From: Oceanobacillus sp. FSL K6-2867
GTDB lineage: Bacteria; Bacillota; Bacilli; Bacillales; Amphibacillaceae
Assembly (NCBI RefSeq): GCF_037963145.1
Contig: NZ_CP150144.1
Location: 3,782,001-3,846,000, forward strand
Direction of reading: 5' to 3'
Length of the DNA stretch: 64,000 nt
Made by a program: the position numbers and the translations under genes. Below the pieces are notes generated by a model. That model was not told the origin of the DNA and did not search any database. It saw nothing but the letters and a program-made list of their open reading frames with translations. This document shows, piece by piece, positions 8,293 through 16,703 of this stretch (its first letter is position 1; each line of letters opens with the position of its first letter).

Positions 8293-10458
8293 ATGGGAGT
8301 CCGATTAATACTTGCAGAAAAACCATCCGTCGCAAAAAATATTGCAGACGCATTGAAAATTAAAACAAAAAAAGATGGCTATTTTGAGGGAGATAACTAT
8401 TTGATCACTTGGGCGTTTGGTCATCTTGTAGAGTTATACGATGCGAAGGACTATGATGGTAAAATGCGAAGCTGGAAAATGGATAATTTTCCTTTTATCC
8501 CTTCTGAATTTAAATATAAAGTGAAAAGCAATCCGCGAAATCGAGCACGAACAGATGGCGGAGCTGCAAAGCAGTTAAAGATAATCCACTCTCTAATGAG
8601 AAGAAACGATGTGGAGGCAATTATTTCAGCATGTGATTATGATCGAGAAGGGCAATTGATTGGAGATAGTATTATCTATCGTGGTGGTACGAAGCCGAAA
8701 GCCATTGTGCATCGTCTGCTTTTAAATGAATGGACACAGAATGAAGTTCTGCAAGGGTTAGAAAATCTTAAACCGAACAGCGCAATGCAGCCATTGCGAG
8801 ATGCAGGAATTAGCAGACAATGGGCCGATTGGGTCATAGGTATTAATCTGACATCTGTTGCAACGTTAAAATACCAACAAGGAAAAAGCAAGGCGTTGAA
8901 TATAGGCAGGGTTCTCTTGCCAACATTAAAAATAATCTATGATCGCGATCAAGAAATAGCTAATTTCAAGCCAGAGGATTATTTTAAACTGACTGCAACG
9001 TTTCAGACAGCAGATAACTATGAATATGAAGGAATCTATATAGTTAACAAAGAAGAAAAATTTAAGAAAAAAGAAGTATTGGAAGAAGTCCACAATTTGA
9101 TTCAAAACAAGCAAGCAATAATTACCGATAAACAAGTGGAGAAGAAAAAAGAGTTCCCGCCGTTTTTATTTAATTTATCAAATCTGCAGGGATTTATAAC
9201 GAGTAAATATAAGGGATGGACGTCCGACAAAGTGTTAAAGGTGGCTCAATCACTTTATGAGAAAAAACTGATTACATATCCGCGAACCTCCAGTATTGCC
9301 TTGGAAGAAAGTCTGGTTGCAAAAACAGCCCATGTATTAAAGGTGCATTCTGAGGAGCTCCCTTATAAAGAGGAAATAAAATTTATGAAAACAAAACGGG
9401 TCTTTAATAACGCGAAAGTGGAGAGCCATAGTGCGATCATTCCGACATATGTAAAACCGAAACGACTTTCAGCGGATGAAGGAATTGTTTATACAGCAAT
9501 TAAAAACCGTTTTATAATGCAGTTTATGCCAATAGCTGAATATGAGGAAACAAAGCTAGTCACGAAAATTTTAGAAAACGACCTATCGGGTGTGTTCCAT
9601 TCAAAGGGTAAGGTACAGCTCATTGATGGCTGGAAAAAGGTAGAGAAAATGCAATCAAAAGATACGATTCTTCCGTTTGTGAGCTTAAATGATTACGTTC
9701 AATTAATCAGATCTGAGGTCACTTCTCATGTAACGAAGCCGCCAAAGCATCATACTGAAAGAACGTTGCTTCGAGTAATGGAGACTTGCGGCAAAAGTTA
9801 TAAAGAGGATGAAAGCGAAGAACTGATGGGCAGTATTTTAACTGGCTTTAGTATTGGTACAGCTGCAACAAGGGCAGAAACGATTAAAAAGCTGAAAGAT
9901 GTAGGCTATATAACAACGGAAAATAAAAACTTGCTATGTACAGAGCTCGGCAAACGGCTTGTAGAAACTTTTCCAGTTAAAAACCTTTTTGATTTGGAAT
10001 TCACTGGGCGTCTTGAAAAAGCGTTGTCTGATATACAAAAAGGAAAAGCGAGCAAGCAAGAATTCCTTCGACTTGTTTTTCATTTTACAACGGAGTCGGT
10101 TGAAACAATTAAATGTTCAGAGGATGTTATTATTAACAGGGTAACCTCCTCTCATGCAACCAATGAAGTTTTAGGAGCTTGTCCACAATGTGGGGGCAAG
10201 GTGACAGACGGCTTTAAAGCTTTTGGCTGCAGCAATTGGAAGAAAGGCTGTACGTTTGCGATTTGGAAAAATGATAAATATTTGGCTTCAATGCGTAAAA
10301 AGCCGACGAAAACAATGGTGAAAATGTTATTGAAAGAGAAGAAAGTCTTTGTTAAAGGTTTGACAAGTAAAGGCGGAAAGAAATTCAATGCCTATTTAAG
10401 CTATGAAAAAAATAGCGTCAATGACTATTTTAGCTGGAAAATGGAATTTTCGAAGTAA
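8293..10458 (+). CDS. topB: DNA topoisomerase III (type IA)
   Basis: Relaxes negative supercoils and decatenates DNA by a single-strand passage mechanism. The N-terminus is a Toprim domain (LAEKPSVAKNIADAL; acidic triad in SACDYDREGQLIGD). The catalytic tyrosine is Y329 in ITYPRTSS, and a single C-terminal zinc ribbon (CPQCGG...CSNWKKGC, from about residue 629) is followed by a basic tail. The length of 721 residues matches Firmicute TopB. I chose ATG 8293, preceded by AAGGAAAGGGGATG; an upstream in-frame ATG at 8221 has no ribosome site and would add 24 unconserved residues. Confidence 0.95.
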   Translation: MGVRLILAEKPSVAKNIADALKIKTKKDGYFEGDNYLITWAFGHLVELYDAKDYDGKMRSWKMDNFPFIPSEFKYKVKSNPRNRARTDGGAAKQLKIIHSLMRRNDVEAIISACDYDREGQLIGDSIIYRGGTKPKAIVHRLLLNEWTQNEVLQGLENLKPNSAMQPLRDAGISRQWADWVIGINLTSVATLKYQQGKSKALNIGRVLLPTLKIIYDRDQEIANFKPEDYFKLTATFQTADNYEYEGIYIVNKEEKFKKKEVLEEVHNLIQNKQAIITDKQVEKKKEFPPFLFNLSNLQGFITSKYKGWTSDKVLKVAQSLYEKKLITYPRTSSIALEESLVAKTAHVLKVHSEELPYKEEIKFMKTKRVFNNAKVESHSAIIPTYVKPKRLSADEGIVYTAIKNRFIMQFMPIAEYEETKLVTKILENDLSGVFHSKGKVQLIDGWKKVEKMQSKDTILPFVSLNDYVQLIRSEVTSHVTKPPKHHTERTLLRVMETCGKSYKEDESEELMGSILTGFSIGTAATRAETIKKLKDVGYITTENKNLLCTELGKRLVETFPVKNLFDLEFTGRLEKALSDIQKGKASKQEFLRLVFHFTTESVETIKCSEDVIINRVTSSHATNEVLGACPQCGGKVTDGFKAFGCSNWKKGCTFAIWKNDKYLASMRKKPTKTMVKMLLKEKKVFVKGLTSKGGKKFNAYLSYEKNSVNDYFSWKMEFSK

Positions 10459-10612
10459 ATTAATCGAAAATGGGATTAAGGGAAAATGTGTATTTATAAG
10501 TTTTCAAGCTTTTAAGTTGAAAATGGTGTATACTTAAGGGTAGAGGTAGCATAATTCAATAAACGGAGATCTTGAGAATTATATTTGCGATGCTAATTTT
10601 CCTCGAGACAGG

Positions 10613-11056
10613 ATGACGAACATGAAAAAAGTTATCGTAAGTACAAAGGAGAACCTGGGTTATGGTACATTAATATGGGTGAATGCGAGCAACCGTAAAG
10701 TATATCGCAGCAGTAAAAGCATTTCTGCTGACACTTCTTTCCATAGTTATGATTCACATTTTATGGGAATGGTTGATAAGCTGTACAAAAATCAGGAAAA
10801 ACATCCCCTTTTATTTAATCAGATGCTTGAAAAATCGAACCGGATTTTTGGTGTATGTCTAAACAAACGACGAAATACGGATGGTTCAAAGGACATGAAG
10901 GTTCTATTTTTCCGAGACTGGGACAGTGTTCAGGACTTTGCTGAAAATGGCTTCCCAAAACTTGTGAAAGCAGAAGTGAAGAGAAGGAAAGCAGCCAAAC
11001 AAAAATGGTTGGAAAGAGGGAAGTTATTCTCCGATACGAAAAAACAATCACAATAG
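10613..11056 (+). CDS. Hypothetical protein, 147 aa
   Basis: I do not recognise this family. The N-terminal half has mixed alpha/beta character (KKVIVSTKENLGYGTLIWVN), the middle is rich in aromatic and charged residues, and the last 30 residues form a strongly basic helix (VKAEVKRRKAAKQKW). No signal peptide or membrane segment is present, so it should be cytoplasmic, perhaps nucleic-acid binding. ATG 10613 and ATG 10622 are both possible; AGGATG favours the second. It has its own promoter-like AT-rich leader and a strong terminator, so it is monocistronic, lying 150 bp after topB. Confidence 0.75.
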   Translation: MTNMKKVIVSTKENLGYGTLIWVNASNRKVYRSSKSISADTSFHSYDSHFMGMVDKLYKNQEKHPLLFNQMLEKSNRIFGVCLNKRRNTDGSKDMKVLFFRDWDSVQDFAENGFPKLVKAEVKRRKAAKQKWLERGKLFSDTKKQSQ

Positions 11057-11074
11057 AAATTAGTCTATTAGTTT

Positions 11075-11118
11075 AGCTGTTCTTATCAGGTGTACTGCCT
11101 GATAAGAACAGCTTTTTT
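11075..11118 (+). terminator. Strong intrinsic terminator
   Basis: AGCTGTTCTTATCAGG and CCTGATAAGAACAGCT form a perfect 16-bp stem with a short loop, then TTTTT. It ends the transcript of the 147-residue protein. Confidence 0.93.
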
Positions 11119-11279
11119 GTTTGGGGAAAAAAGGATTGTTTGCCATTTTAAATTCGATATGTCCAGCTATAATAATTCGTAGTTAAAAAGTTTGGAAATT
11201 AACCGAGATAAAGCTTACAATGGAAGAAAAGAGATAGATTTTGATAAATATAGGCAAATATTATAGGAGTGGAGTGAAT

Positions 11280-12032
11280 TTGCGAAGTAAAAAACTTATC
11301 GTTATTAACGTTCTTACGTTAATTGCGTTTATTTTTGTAGTTATAATCGGAATTAACCGAATCGAAGCTACAAAGGATGAATATGGGAAAGCAGAGGAGA
11401 AAGGTGTCGAACAAACAGACGTGATTGCGGAAAAGGAAACGATAAAGCTTGTTGAGCCAGACGCAAAAGTTAGTGTCCACACAGCCGCAGTATTTATAAA
11501 AAATAATGCTGGTTCACAATCCCTTGAAAAAATTGCATTAACGATGAAAAATAAGCAGCAAATGGCTGAAGCAGCTGATACAGAAAAAATTGAAGAAGAT
11601 CTGCTAGAGGAAGAGGAAGAAGAAACGTCGATAATAATAGATCGGTCAAGCCCATCAGCTTCTTATACAAATAATGGCACGACAGATCAAACAGCTGAAA
11701 AAAAATATAAAGTAGAAAAGAAAACAAATGAAGAACCGATTCAAAAGTCAGATAACGGGAAAACAGTTAATAATGCTAAGGGGAATCATGAAAATAAGAA
11801 AGAAGAGGATGATGACAAAGAAATAAAAGATGGAGCAGAACAGCCAGTCAATCCACCTGAAAAAGAGGAACAGCCGGAAAGTCCCCGGGCAGAATCCGAC
11901 GATGAAAAGGAAGTAGATACTTCAAAGGAAAAAGAACCGATAGTCCCAGAAGAAGATGCAAATCAGCCAGTTAAGGAACCGGAACCAACGCCAGATTCAA
12001 CAAAAGAAATTAAAGAGGTATTAAAAGAATAA
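11280..12032 (+). CDS. Membrane-anchored acidic low-complexity protein
   Basis: One N-terminal hydrophobic helix (LIVINVLTLIAFIFVVIIGI) is followed by about 215 residues that are almost all Glu, Lys, Asp, Asn, Pro and Thr. The second half is Pro/Glu-rich (PEKEEQPESPRAESDDEKE) and surely disordered. The likely topology is a short cytoplasmic tail, one membrane anchor and an extended extracytoplasmic stalk. I prefer TTG 11280, seven bases after AGGAGTGG, over TTG 11241, which lacks a site. It lies 28 bp before the SDR gene, so the two may be co-transcribed. No function can be assigned; resemblance to other proteins would be compositional only. Confidence 0.75.
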   Translation: MRSKKLIVINVLTLIAFIFVVIIGINRIEATKDEYGKAEEKGVEQTDVIAEKETIKLVEPDAKVSVHTAAVFIKNNAGSQSLEKIALTMKNKQQMAEAADTEKIEEDLLEEEEEETSIIIDRSSPSASYTNNGTTDQTAEKKYKVEKKTNEEPIQKSDNGKTVNNAKGNHENKKEEDDDKEIKDGAEQPVNPPEKEEQPESPRAESDDEKEVDTSKEKEPIVPEEDANQPVKEPEPTPDSTKEIKEVLKE

Positions 12033-12060
12033 AATAACCTTTTACAAGGAGGAATATTAA

Positions 12061-12765
12061 ATGCGGAATTTAGAAGGGAAAACAGCGGTTGTAACAGGTG
12101 CGAGCAGTGGAATTGGAGTTGCCATTGCAAAGCAGTTAGCTAAGGATGGTGTAAATGTTGTTCTAGCAGCAAGGAGAAAGGACAAGCTCGAGGAAGTCGT
12201 AAAAGAGATAAACAGTTTGGGGAATGGCCAAGCATTAGCTATCCCCACAGATGTTTCACAGCAGGAAAGTGTCAACTCTATGGTAAATCAAGCAACGGAG
12301 GCTTTCGGGAATATTGATGTATATGTAAATAATGCCGGCTTGGTTGGAGACGGGATAGTAAGAAATGAAAATGTTCAAGCATGGGATCAGATGATTGATG
12401 CTAACATTAAAGGTGTGCTATATGGGATTCATGCTGTTTTGCCAGGGATGCTTGAAAGGTCTTCGGGCCATATCATTAATATTTCTTCTGTTTCTGGTCA
12501 AGAGGTAACAAAATCAACTACAGTTTATAGTGCTACTAAATTTGCTGTTCGTGCAATTTCAGTGGGATTAGAAAAAGAATTAGCAAGGACAGGAGTTCGA
12601 GTAACAAATATTTCACCGGGTATGGTTGTTACGGAAAGAAATCATGAACGCCTGCCAAATGATCGAAAGCCACTCCAGACAGAAGATATAGCAAGGGCAG
12701 TTAGCTATGCCTTAACACAACCAGATTATGTAAATGTAAATGAAATAACGGTTAGGCCGGTGTAA
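12061..12765 (+). CDS. SDR-family short-chain oxidoreductase
   Basis: A classical short-chain dehydrogenase/reductase of 234 residues. It has the Rossmann glycine motif GASSGIG, the NNAG structural motif, catalytic Ser in NISSVSG, and YSATK with Tyr and Lys five residues apart as required. A basic residue pair (AARRKDK) after the second strand points to NADP(H). The substrate cannot be inferred; the sequence resembles the YdfG/serine-type dehydrogenases. The start follows AAGGAGGAATATTAA, an ideal ribosome site. Confidence 0.92.
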   Translation: MRNLEGKTAVVTGASSGIGVAIAKQLAKDGVNVVLAARRKDKLEEVVKEINSLGNGQALAIPTDVSQQESVNSMVNQATEAFGNIDVYVNNAGLVGDGIVRNENVQAWDQMIDANIKGVLYGIHAVLPGMLERSSGHIINISSVSGQEVTKSTTVYSATKFAVRAISVGLEKELARTGVRVTNISPGMVVTERNHERLPNDRKPLQTEDIARAVSYALTQPDYVNVNEITVRPV

Positions 12766-12968
12766 TTAAGGATAAAAAGAGAATTTTTAAGAAAAAGTTA
12801 AGGAATATTAGCCTATTTAAAAGAAATTTGGTATTATAGCAATGTATGAGACAAGTTATGCATGGCTTTAAGCGTCGGGAAATTTATTAATGTTAAATGA
12901 TTGGAAGCGCTTGTGCCGCTTGTGTTTTATGAATAATTTTAAGGAAAGTAGAAGGGTGGAAAAGATGA

Positions 12969-14177
12969 ATGAGTAAACCAAAAATAGTTGTACTTGGAGC
13001 TGGATACGCAGGCCTCGTTGCAACAAGACGTCTATCCCAAAAACTAGCCGCAGAAGAAGCGGAGATTGTATTAATTAACAAACATAATTACCATTATGAA
13101 AGTACATGGCTTCATGAAGTTGCTGCTGGAACAATCAATCCAAACCAAGCACGCTTTATGCTGACTGATGTTGTAAACCCGAAAAAGGTTCGTTTAATTT
13201 ACGATACTGTACAGGAAGTAAAGAAAGACGAAAAGCGTGTAGTATTGGAAAACAGTGAAGTATCCTATGACTACCTGATTGTAGCATTAGGATTTGTTTC
13301 AAATACATTTGGTATTCCAGGAATGGAAGAACATGCATTTGCAATTGAAGATATTGATTCAAGTCGTTTAATTGCAGAGCATATTGAATATCAATTTGCT
13401 AAATATGCAACAGAAGAAAATGCTAGCGAGGATAGCCTGACAATCCTAGTTGGCGGTGGTGGCTTCACTGGAATTGAATTCGTTGGTGAATTAGCTGAAA
13501 AAGTACCACAGCTATGCAAAAAATACGATATTGATCGCAGTAAAGCTCGCATTATCAATGTGGAGGCTGCTCCATCTATTCTTCCTGTATTTGACGAAGA
13601 TCTTGTTACATATGCGAAAAAGTCGCTTGAAGATCGTGGCGTAGAATTTAGAATTGGTGCTCCAATTAAAGAATGTACAGAAGAAGGATTCATCGTTGGT
13701 GATGATAAAGAATTAATTAAAGCTGGTACTGTTGTGTGGACAGGAGGAGTTACTGGAAACCCTGTACTCGCAAAATCAGGCTTTGAAGTGTTTAAAGGTA
13801 AAGTAAACGTAGATGCTGATTTAAGAGTTCCGGGTGTTGAGGATATCTTTATTCTTGGTGACTGCTCATGGACAATGGATAAGGAATCTGGCAGACCATA
13901 CCCGCCAACAGGTCAATTAGCTACACAAGAAGGGGCAGCAGCTGCTGATAATATTATTGCATTATTACGCAATGAGCCTTTAAAAGATTTCGTATTCTCT
14001 AATAAAGGTACGGTTGCATCATTAGGTCTAAGTGATGGAATAGGAAATGTTCTTGATGGTACGAAGTTAAGAGGTAAAGCAGCAGCAGCAATGAAAAAGG
14101 TTGTTGATGATCGTTCACTATTCATGGTGGGTGGAGCTAAGACAGTACTTAAAAAAGGTAAATTCCGTCTATTCTAA
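12969..14177 (+). CDS. Type II NADH dehydrogenase / NAD(P)/FAD-dependent oxidoreductase (YumB-like)
   Basis: A membrane-peripheral flavoprotein expected to oxidise NADH and reduce quinone without pumping protons. The 402 residues hold two Rossmann sites: FAD-binding VVLGAGYAG at residues 7-15 and NAD-binding VGGGGFTG in the middle, then the FAD-contacting ILGDCSW and the Pro-rich TGQLATQEG segment typical of NDH-2. It is closest in pattern to B. subtilis YumB. The ATG at 12969 overlaps a spurious earlier ATGAATGA. It is followed at 43 bp by a 32-residue membrane peptide gene, possibly on the same transcript, before a shared terminator. Confidence 0.9.
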   Translation: MSKPKIVVLGAGYAGLVATRRLSQKLAAEEAEIVLINKHNYHYESTWLHEVAAGTINPNQARFMLTDVVNPKKVRLIYDTVQEVKKDEKRVVLENSEVSYDYLIVALGFVSNTFGIPGMEEHAFAIEDIDSSRLIAEHIEYQFAKYATEENASEDSLTILVGGGGFTGIEFVGELAEKVPQLCKKYDIDRSKARIINVEAAPSILPVFDEDLVTYAKKSLEDRGVEFRIGAPIKECTEEGFIVGDDKELIKAGTVVWTGGVTGNPVLAKSGFEVFKGKVNVDADLRVPGVEDIFILGDCSWTMDKESGRPYPPTGQLATQEGAAAADNIIALLRNEPLKDFVFSNKGTVASLGLSDGIGNVLDGTKLRGKAAAAMKKVVDDRSLFMVGGAKTVLKKGKFRLF

Positions 14178-14220
14178 GCAATTTTATCAAAATAAGCACT
14201 ATATCTGGGAGGTAGTTTCA

Positions 14221-14319
14221 ATGAAAAAGCCATTATGCGGGTTATTGCTTGTATTGCTATCCATTGTCGGATATCGAATTGCGAGTGATTATTTAGAAGA
14301 TAATCGAGACTTTAGATAA
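14221..14319 (+). CDS. Small membrane peptide (32 aa)
   Basis: Thirty-two residues: two lysines, then a hydrophobic helix (LCGLLLVLLSIVGYRIA) and an acidic/basic tail. The ATG at 14221 follows GGGAGGTAG, and a terminator starts four bases after the stop, so it is well placed to be translated from the NADH dehydrogenase transcript. It might be an accessory of that enzyme, or independent; no family is recognised. Confidence 0.6.
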   Translation: MKKPLCGLLLVLLSIVGYRIASDYLEDNRDFR

Positions 14320-14322
14320 GCT

Positions 14323-14360
14323 AAAAAGACCATTCAAACATTTTTTGGATGGTCTTTTTT
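14323..14360 (+). terminator. Intrinsic terminator
   Basis: AAAAGACCAT pairs with ATGGTCTTTT across the loop and is followed by more T. It closes the NADH dehydrogenase/small peptide transcript. Confidence 0.85.
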
Positions 14361-14384
14361 ATATGTTTTGAAACTATACAATAT

Positions 14385-14833
14385 ATATAAACTTCAAACT
14401 AACTGCCAAGGTTTGAGTAAGCCCCGCCGTCCGGGATCGCTTCGGGCGGATGCTGGCTTCAGCCTCTCCGGAAGAAAACCACTTCCTGTGAGTCTTCAGA
14501 CACGTGCTGTTCCCACAGGACAAGGAATGCTTCGTCAGCATTTACATCGCACGAAGAAAATTGGCTTTTATTTTCGAGGAGTTACCGCCCTACGCTCACC
14601 CGGACTGGTTAGAATACAGTACTGTTTCTATTTTTTAAACCATGTTATTTATAGTGAACCAATACTAGCGCAGGAAATATACGTAGACTCCTGCGGGAGG
14701 AAGGGCATCGGTGAGACTACGCAGTGCGCTAGCACAAGGAGGTTCACCAGCCCTCCTAAGGTACGCGAAGTGTATTTCCGGAGCGGGTATACGCTTAATC
14801 CATAATTGACACTGGTTCGGAGTTTCTTTCAAT
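14385..14833 (+). repeat. Composite dispersed repeat, copy 1 (modules A and B)
   Basis: About 450 bp, conspicuously GC-rich against the flanks. Module A (about 14405-14615) includes GCCCCGCCGTCCGGGATCGC and CACGTGCTGTTCCCACAGGA. Module B (about 14655-14800) includes AGACTCCTGCGGGAGG and TGTATTTCCGGAGCGGG. The outer end reads TTCGGAGTTTCTTTCAA. Copies 2 and 3 lie inverted at 35.5 and 48.0 kb with the same module order. It contains open frames by chance, which I do not call genes. It separates the NADH dehydrogenase and VanW genes. Confidence 0.88.
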
Positions 14834-14928
14834 TATGATGATTTATGAATTTTTCATCGCGAAAATTCAATATCCCCGCAAGAATGAATTCATTTGTTTG
14901 ATTCATACTAATAGTGGGAGGTGTTGTA

Positions 14929-15798
14929 TTGCGCGTTTTCTTATTTGTTTTGCTACTGATTGGAGCTCCACTTCATGTCCAAGCCAGCCCAATTCAGATT
15001 AAGAACAAGGAGATCACCTTGAAAAAAGTTGAAATCGAACAGTATGGTTTAGATATTATTGATGCTTCTTTTATCGACGATACTAAATTGAACAAGCTTA
15101 TGGACAGTTTGGAAGTGGAAGTATATCAAGAGCCCCAGAATGCCTTTTTTGGAAAGGACGGAAGAATCATTGCAGAAAATCCTGGAGCCACTTTAGACAG
15201 GAATAAATTCGAATATTTATTTAGGGAATTATATTATAGTGAGAAAGATGGAAAACTTCTTGTACCCGTATATCGAACTTATCCTAAGGTAGATACAGGT
15301 TTACTCAAAGAAATTAGCACAAAAGCACTTGGAAGTTATTCGACGTATTATAATCAGCGCAATGCCGAGCGTTCCGATAATATTGCTCTTGCGGCTGAAG
15401 CAATTAATAATACAGTCGTCTTTCCAAGAGAAACTTTCTCGTTTAATCAAGTAGTTGGAGAAAGAACAGTTGAAAGGGGCTATAAAAAGGCACCGGTGAT
15501 TGTAAAAGGGGAGCTAGCAGAGGATATTGGCGGCGGAATTTGTCAAGTATCGTCAACGCTCTTTAATGCGGTTGATCTTAAAGGAATTCAAATCATGGAA
15601 AGGTATGCACATAGCCGGCGGGTTCCATATGTACCACTGGGAAGAGATGCAACTGTTAGCTGGTGGGGTCCGGATTTCGTGTTTAAAAATCTATACAATG
15701 AACCAATTTTAATACGGGCCAGTTCACGTAATGGAAAAATGATTGTCTCTATTTATTCTTCGGATACGGTGGAATATTTTAATGGAGATGCAGAATAA
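14929..15798 (+). CDS. VanW-family exported protein
   Basis: A cell-envelope protein with a VanW domain, the family associated with glycopeptide-resistance clusters but widespread in bacilli as chromosomal proteins of unknown activity (YoaR type). The start is TTG 14929, seven bases after GGGAGG; an in-frame GTG at 14914 has no site. A signal peptide (LFVLLLIGAPLHVQA) is followed by a variable region and, over the last 150 residues, the VanW core: FPRETFSFNQ, the highly conserved GGGICQVSSTLFNA, and YVPLGRDATVSWWGPDF. A single gene with no vancomycin-resistance partners, so a resistance role is not implied. Confidence 0.9.
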   Translation: MRVFLFVLLLIGAPLHVQASPIQIKNKEITLKKVEIEQYGLDIIDASFIDDTKLNKLMDSLEVEVYQEPQNAFFGKDGRIIAENPGATLDRNKFEYLFRELYYSEKDGKLLVPVYRTYPKVDTGLLKEISTKALGSYSTYYNQRNAERSDNIALAAEAINNTVVFPRETFSFNQVVGERTVERGYKKAPVIVKGELAEDIGGGICQVSSTLFNAVDLKGIQIMERYAHSRRVPYVPLGRDATVSWWGPDFVFKNLYNEPILIRASSRNGKMIVSIYSSDTVEYFNGDAE

Positions 15799-15840
15799 TA
15801 CATTTTACCGTTAGAGGGTATTATTAAGCAATAAATTGAA

Positions 15841-15876
15841 AAAAGCACAAATAACGAATACGTTACTTGTGCTTTT
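15841..15876. terminator. Bidirectional intrinsic terminator
   Basis: AAAAGCACAAATAACG and CGTTACTTGTGCTTTT pair at 15 of 16 positions with a four-base loop, A-run on one side and T-run on the other. It serves both the VanW gene and the convergent YceI gene. Confidence 0.92.
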
Positions 15877-15879
15877 AAA

Positions 15880-16416
15880 TTAACCTTGTTTGTGAAGTTC
15901 AAGCTCGAAGTTAATTTTAACATCTTCCCCAACTAGTACGCCACCAGTTTCAACTGCTGCATTCCAAGTAAGACCGAATTCTTTTCGGTTAATTGTTGTT
16001 GTGCCACTGAATCCAGCTACAGTTGCTCCACCCATTGGGTCTTTACTTTGTCCTTCAAATGTTACGTCAAGTGTAGCAGGTTTTGTCGTTCCGCGAATTG
16101 TTAGATCACCAACTACATCATATTGATTAGAGGAAGTCTTCTTAATATCTGTCGCAACAAAAGTCATATTGGGATGATTCTCAGCATCAAAGAAGTCTGC
16201 TGAACGTAAATGATTATCACGGTCTTCATTTCGTGTATTGATACTATTTACATCAATTGTCATTTCAATCTTTGCATCTGTCAAGTCCTCAACATCAGCT
16301 TCAATTACTGCATCAAATTTATCAAATGTTCCTTTCGCTTTAGAAATCATCATATGCTTTACAGAAAAACCAATTTCACTGTGGACTTGGTCAACCGTCC
16401 AAACTGTTTTTGTCAT
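15880..16416 (-). CDS. YceI-family lipid-binding protein
   Basis: A 178-residue single-domain beta-barrel of the YceI family, which binds long isoprenoid or fatty chains in its core. Family features are the N-terminal TVDQVHSEIGFSVKHM, the repeated strand DVNSINTRNEDRDNHLRSADFFDAENHPNMTF pattern (in two parts), and the C-terminal FGLTWNAAVETGGVLVGEDVKI. No signal peptide is present, as in other Gram-positive YceI proteins, so it acts in the cytoplasm. Physiological substrate unknown; members are often stress or quinone related. Confidence 0.94.
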   Translation of the reverse strand: MTKTVWTVDQVHSEIGFSVKHMMISKAKGTFDKFDAVIEADVEDLTDAKIEMTIDVNSINTRNEDRDNHLRSADFFDAENHPNMTFVATDIKKTSSNQYDVVGDLTIRGTTKPATLDVTFEGQSKDPMGGATVAGFSGTTTINRKEFGLTWNAAVETGGVLVGEDVKINFELELHKQG

Positions 16417-16703
16417 GTCTGATTACCTCCATTTATTATAATTACTTTCTGTTACTTAGTATATAATCATAATAAGCTATTGTCAACTGCATTTAATTAA
16501 AAATAAATTAATTAAAACTAAATTTACATTTCCTATAAATAATCTTCCCGGATGTGAAGCTGCTGAAACGCATTTAAAGGATCGTTTCATATCTTTGTTT
16601 CAATACGTGCATCTAAAATTACCCAATTTCGTGATTATCATCAGAAATTTCGTTATAATAGGAAGATAGGTAAAAGATAATTTATCAAACAAGGGGAGAT
16701 ATT

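Noticed and set aside
12893..12915. cre-like box TTGGAAGCGCTTGTG before the NADH dehydrogenase gene
   Set aside because: Matches about 13 of 15 positions, but the last two conserved positions fail and such matches occur by chance; not strong enough to call.
14368..14805. 145-codon open frame within repeat copy 1
   Set aside because: It lies entirely inside the dispersed GC-rich repeat; similar frames recur in the other copies with indels that break them, and no ribosome site exists.
14385..14833. CRISPR array or attachment site
   Set aside because: The repeats are long, dispersed over 34 kb, without regular spacers; no integrase or cas gene is seen.
14914..15798. VanW gene as a vancomycin-resistance determinant
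   Set aside because: No vanHAX, sensor or regulator genes are nearby, and stand-alone VanW proteins are common in sensitive bacilli.
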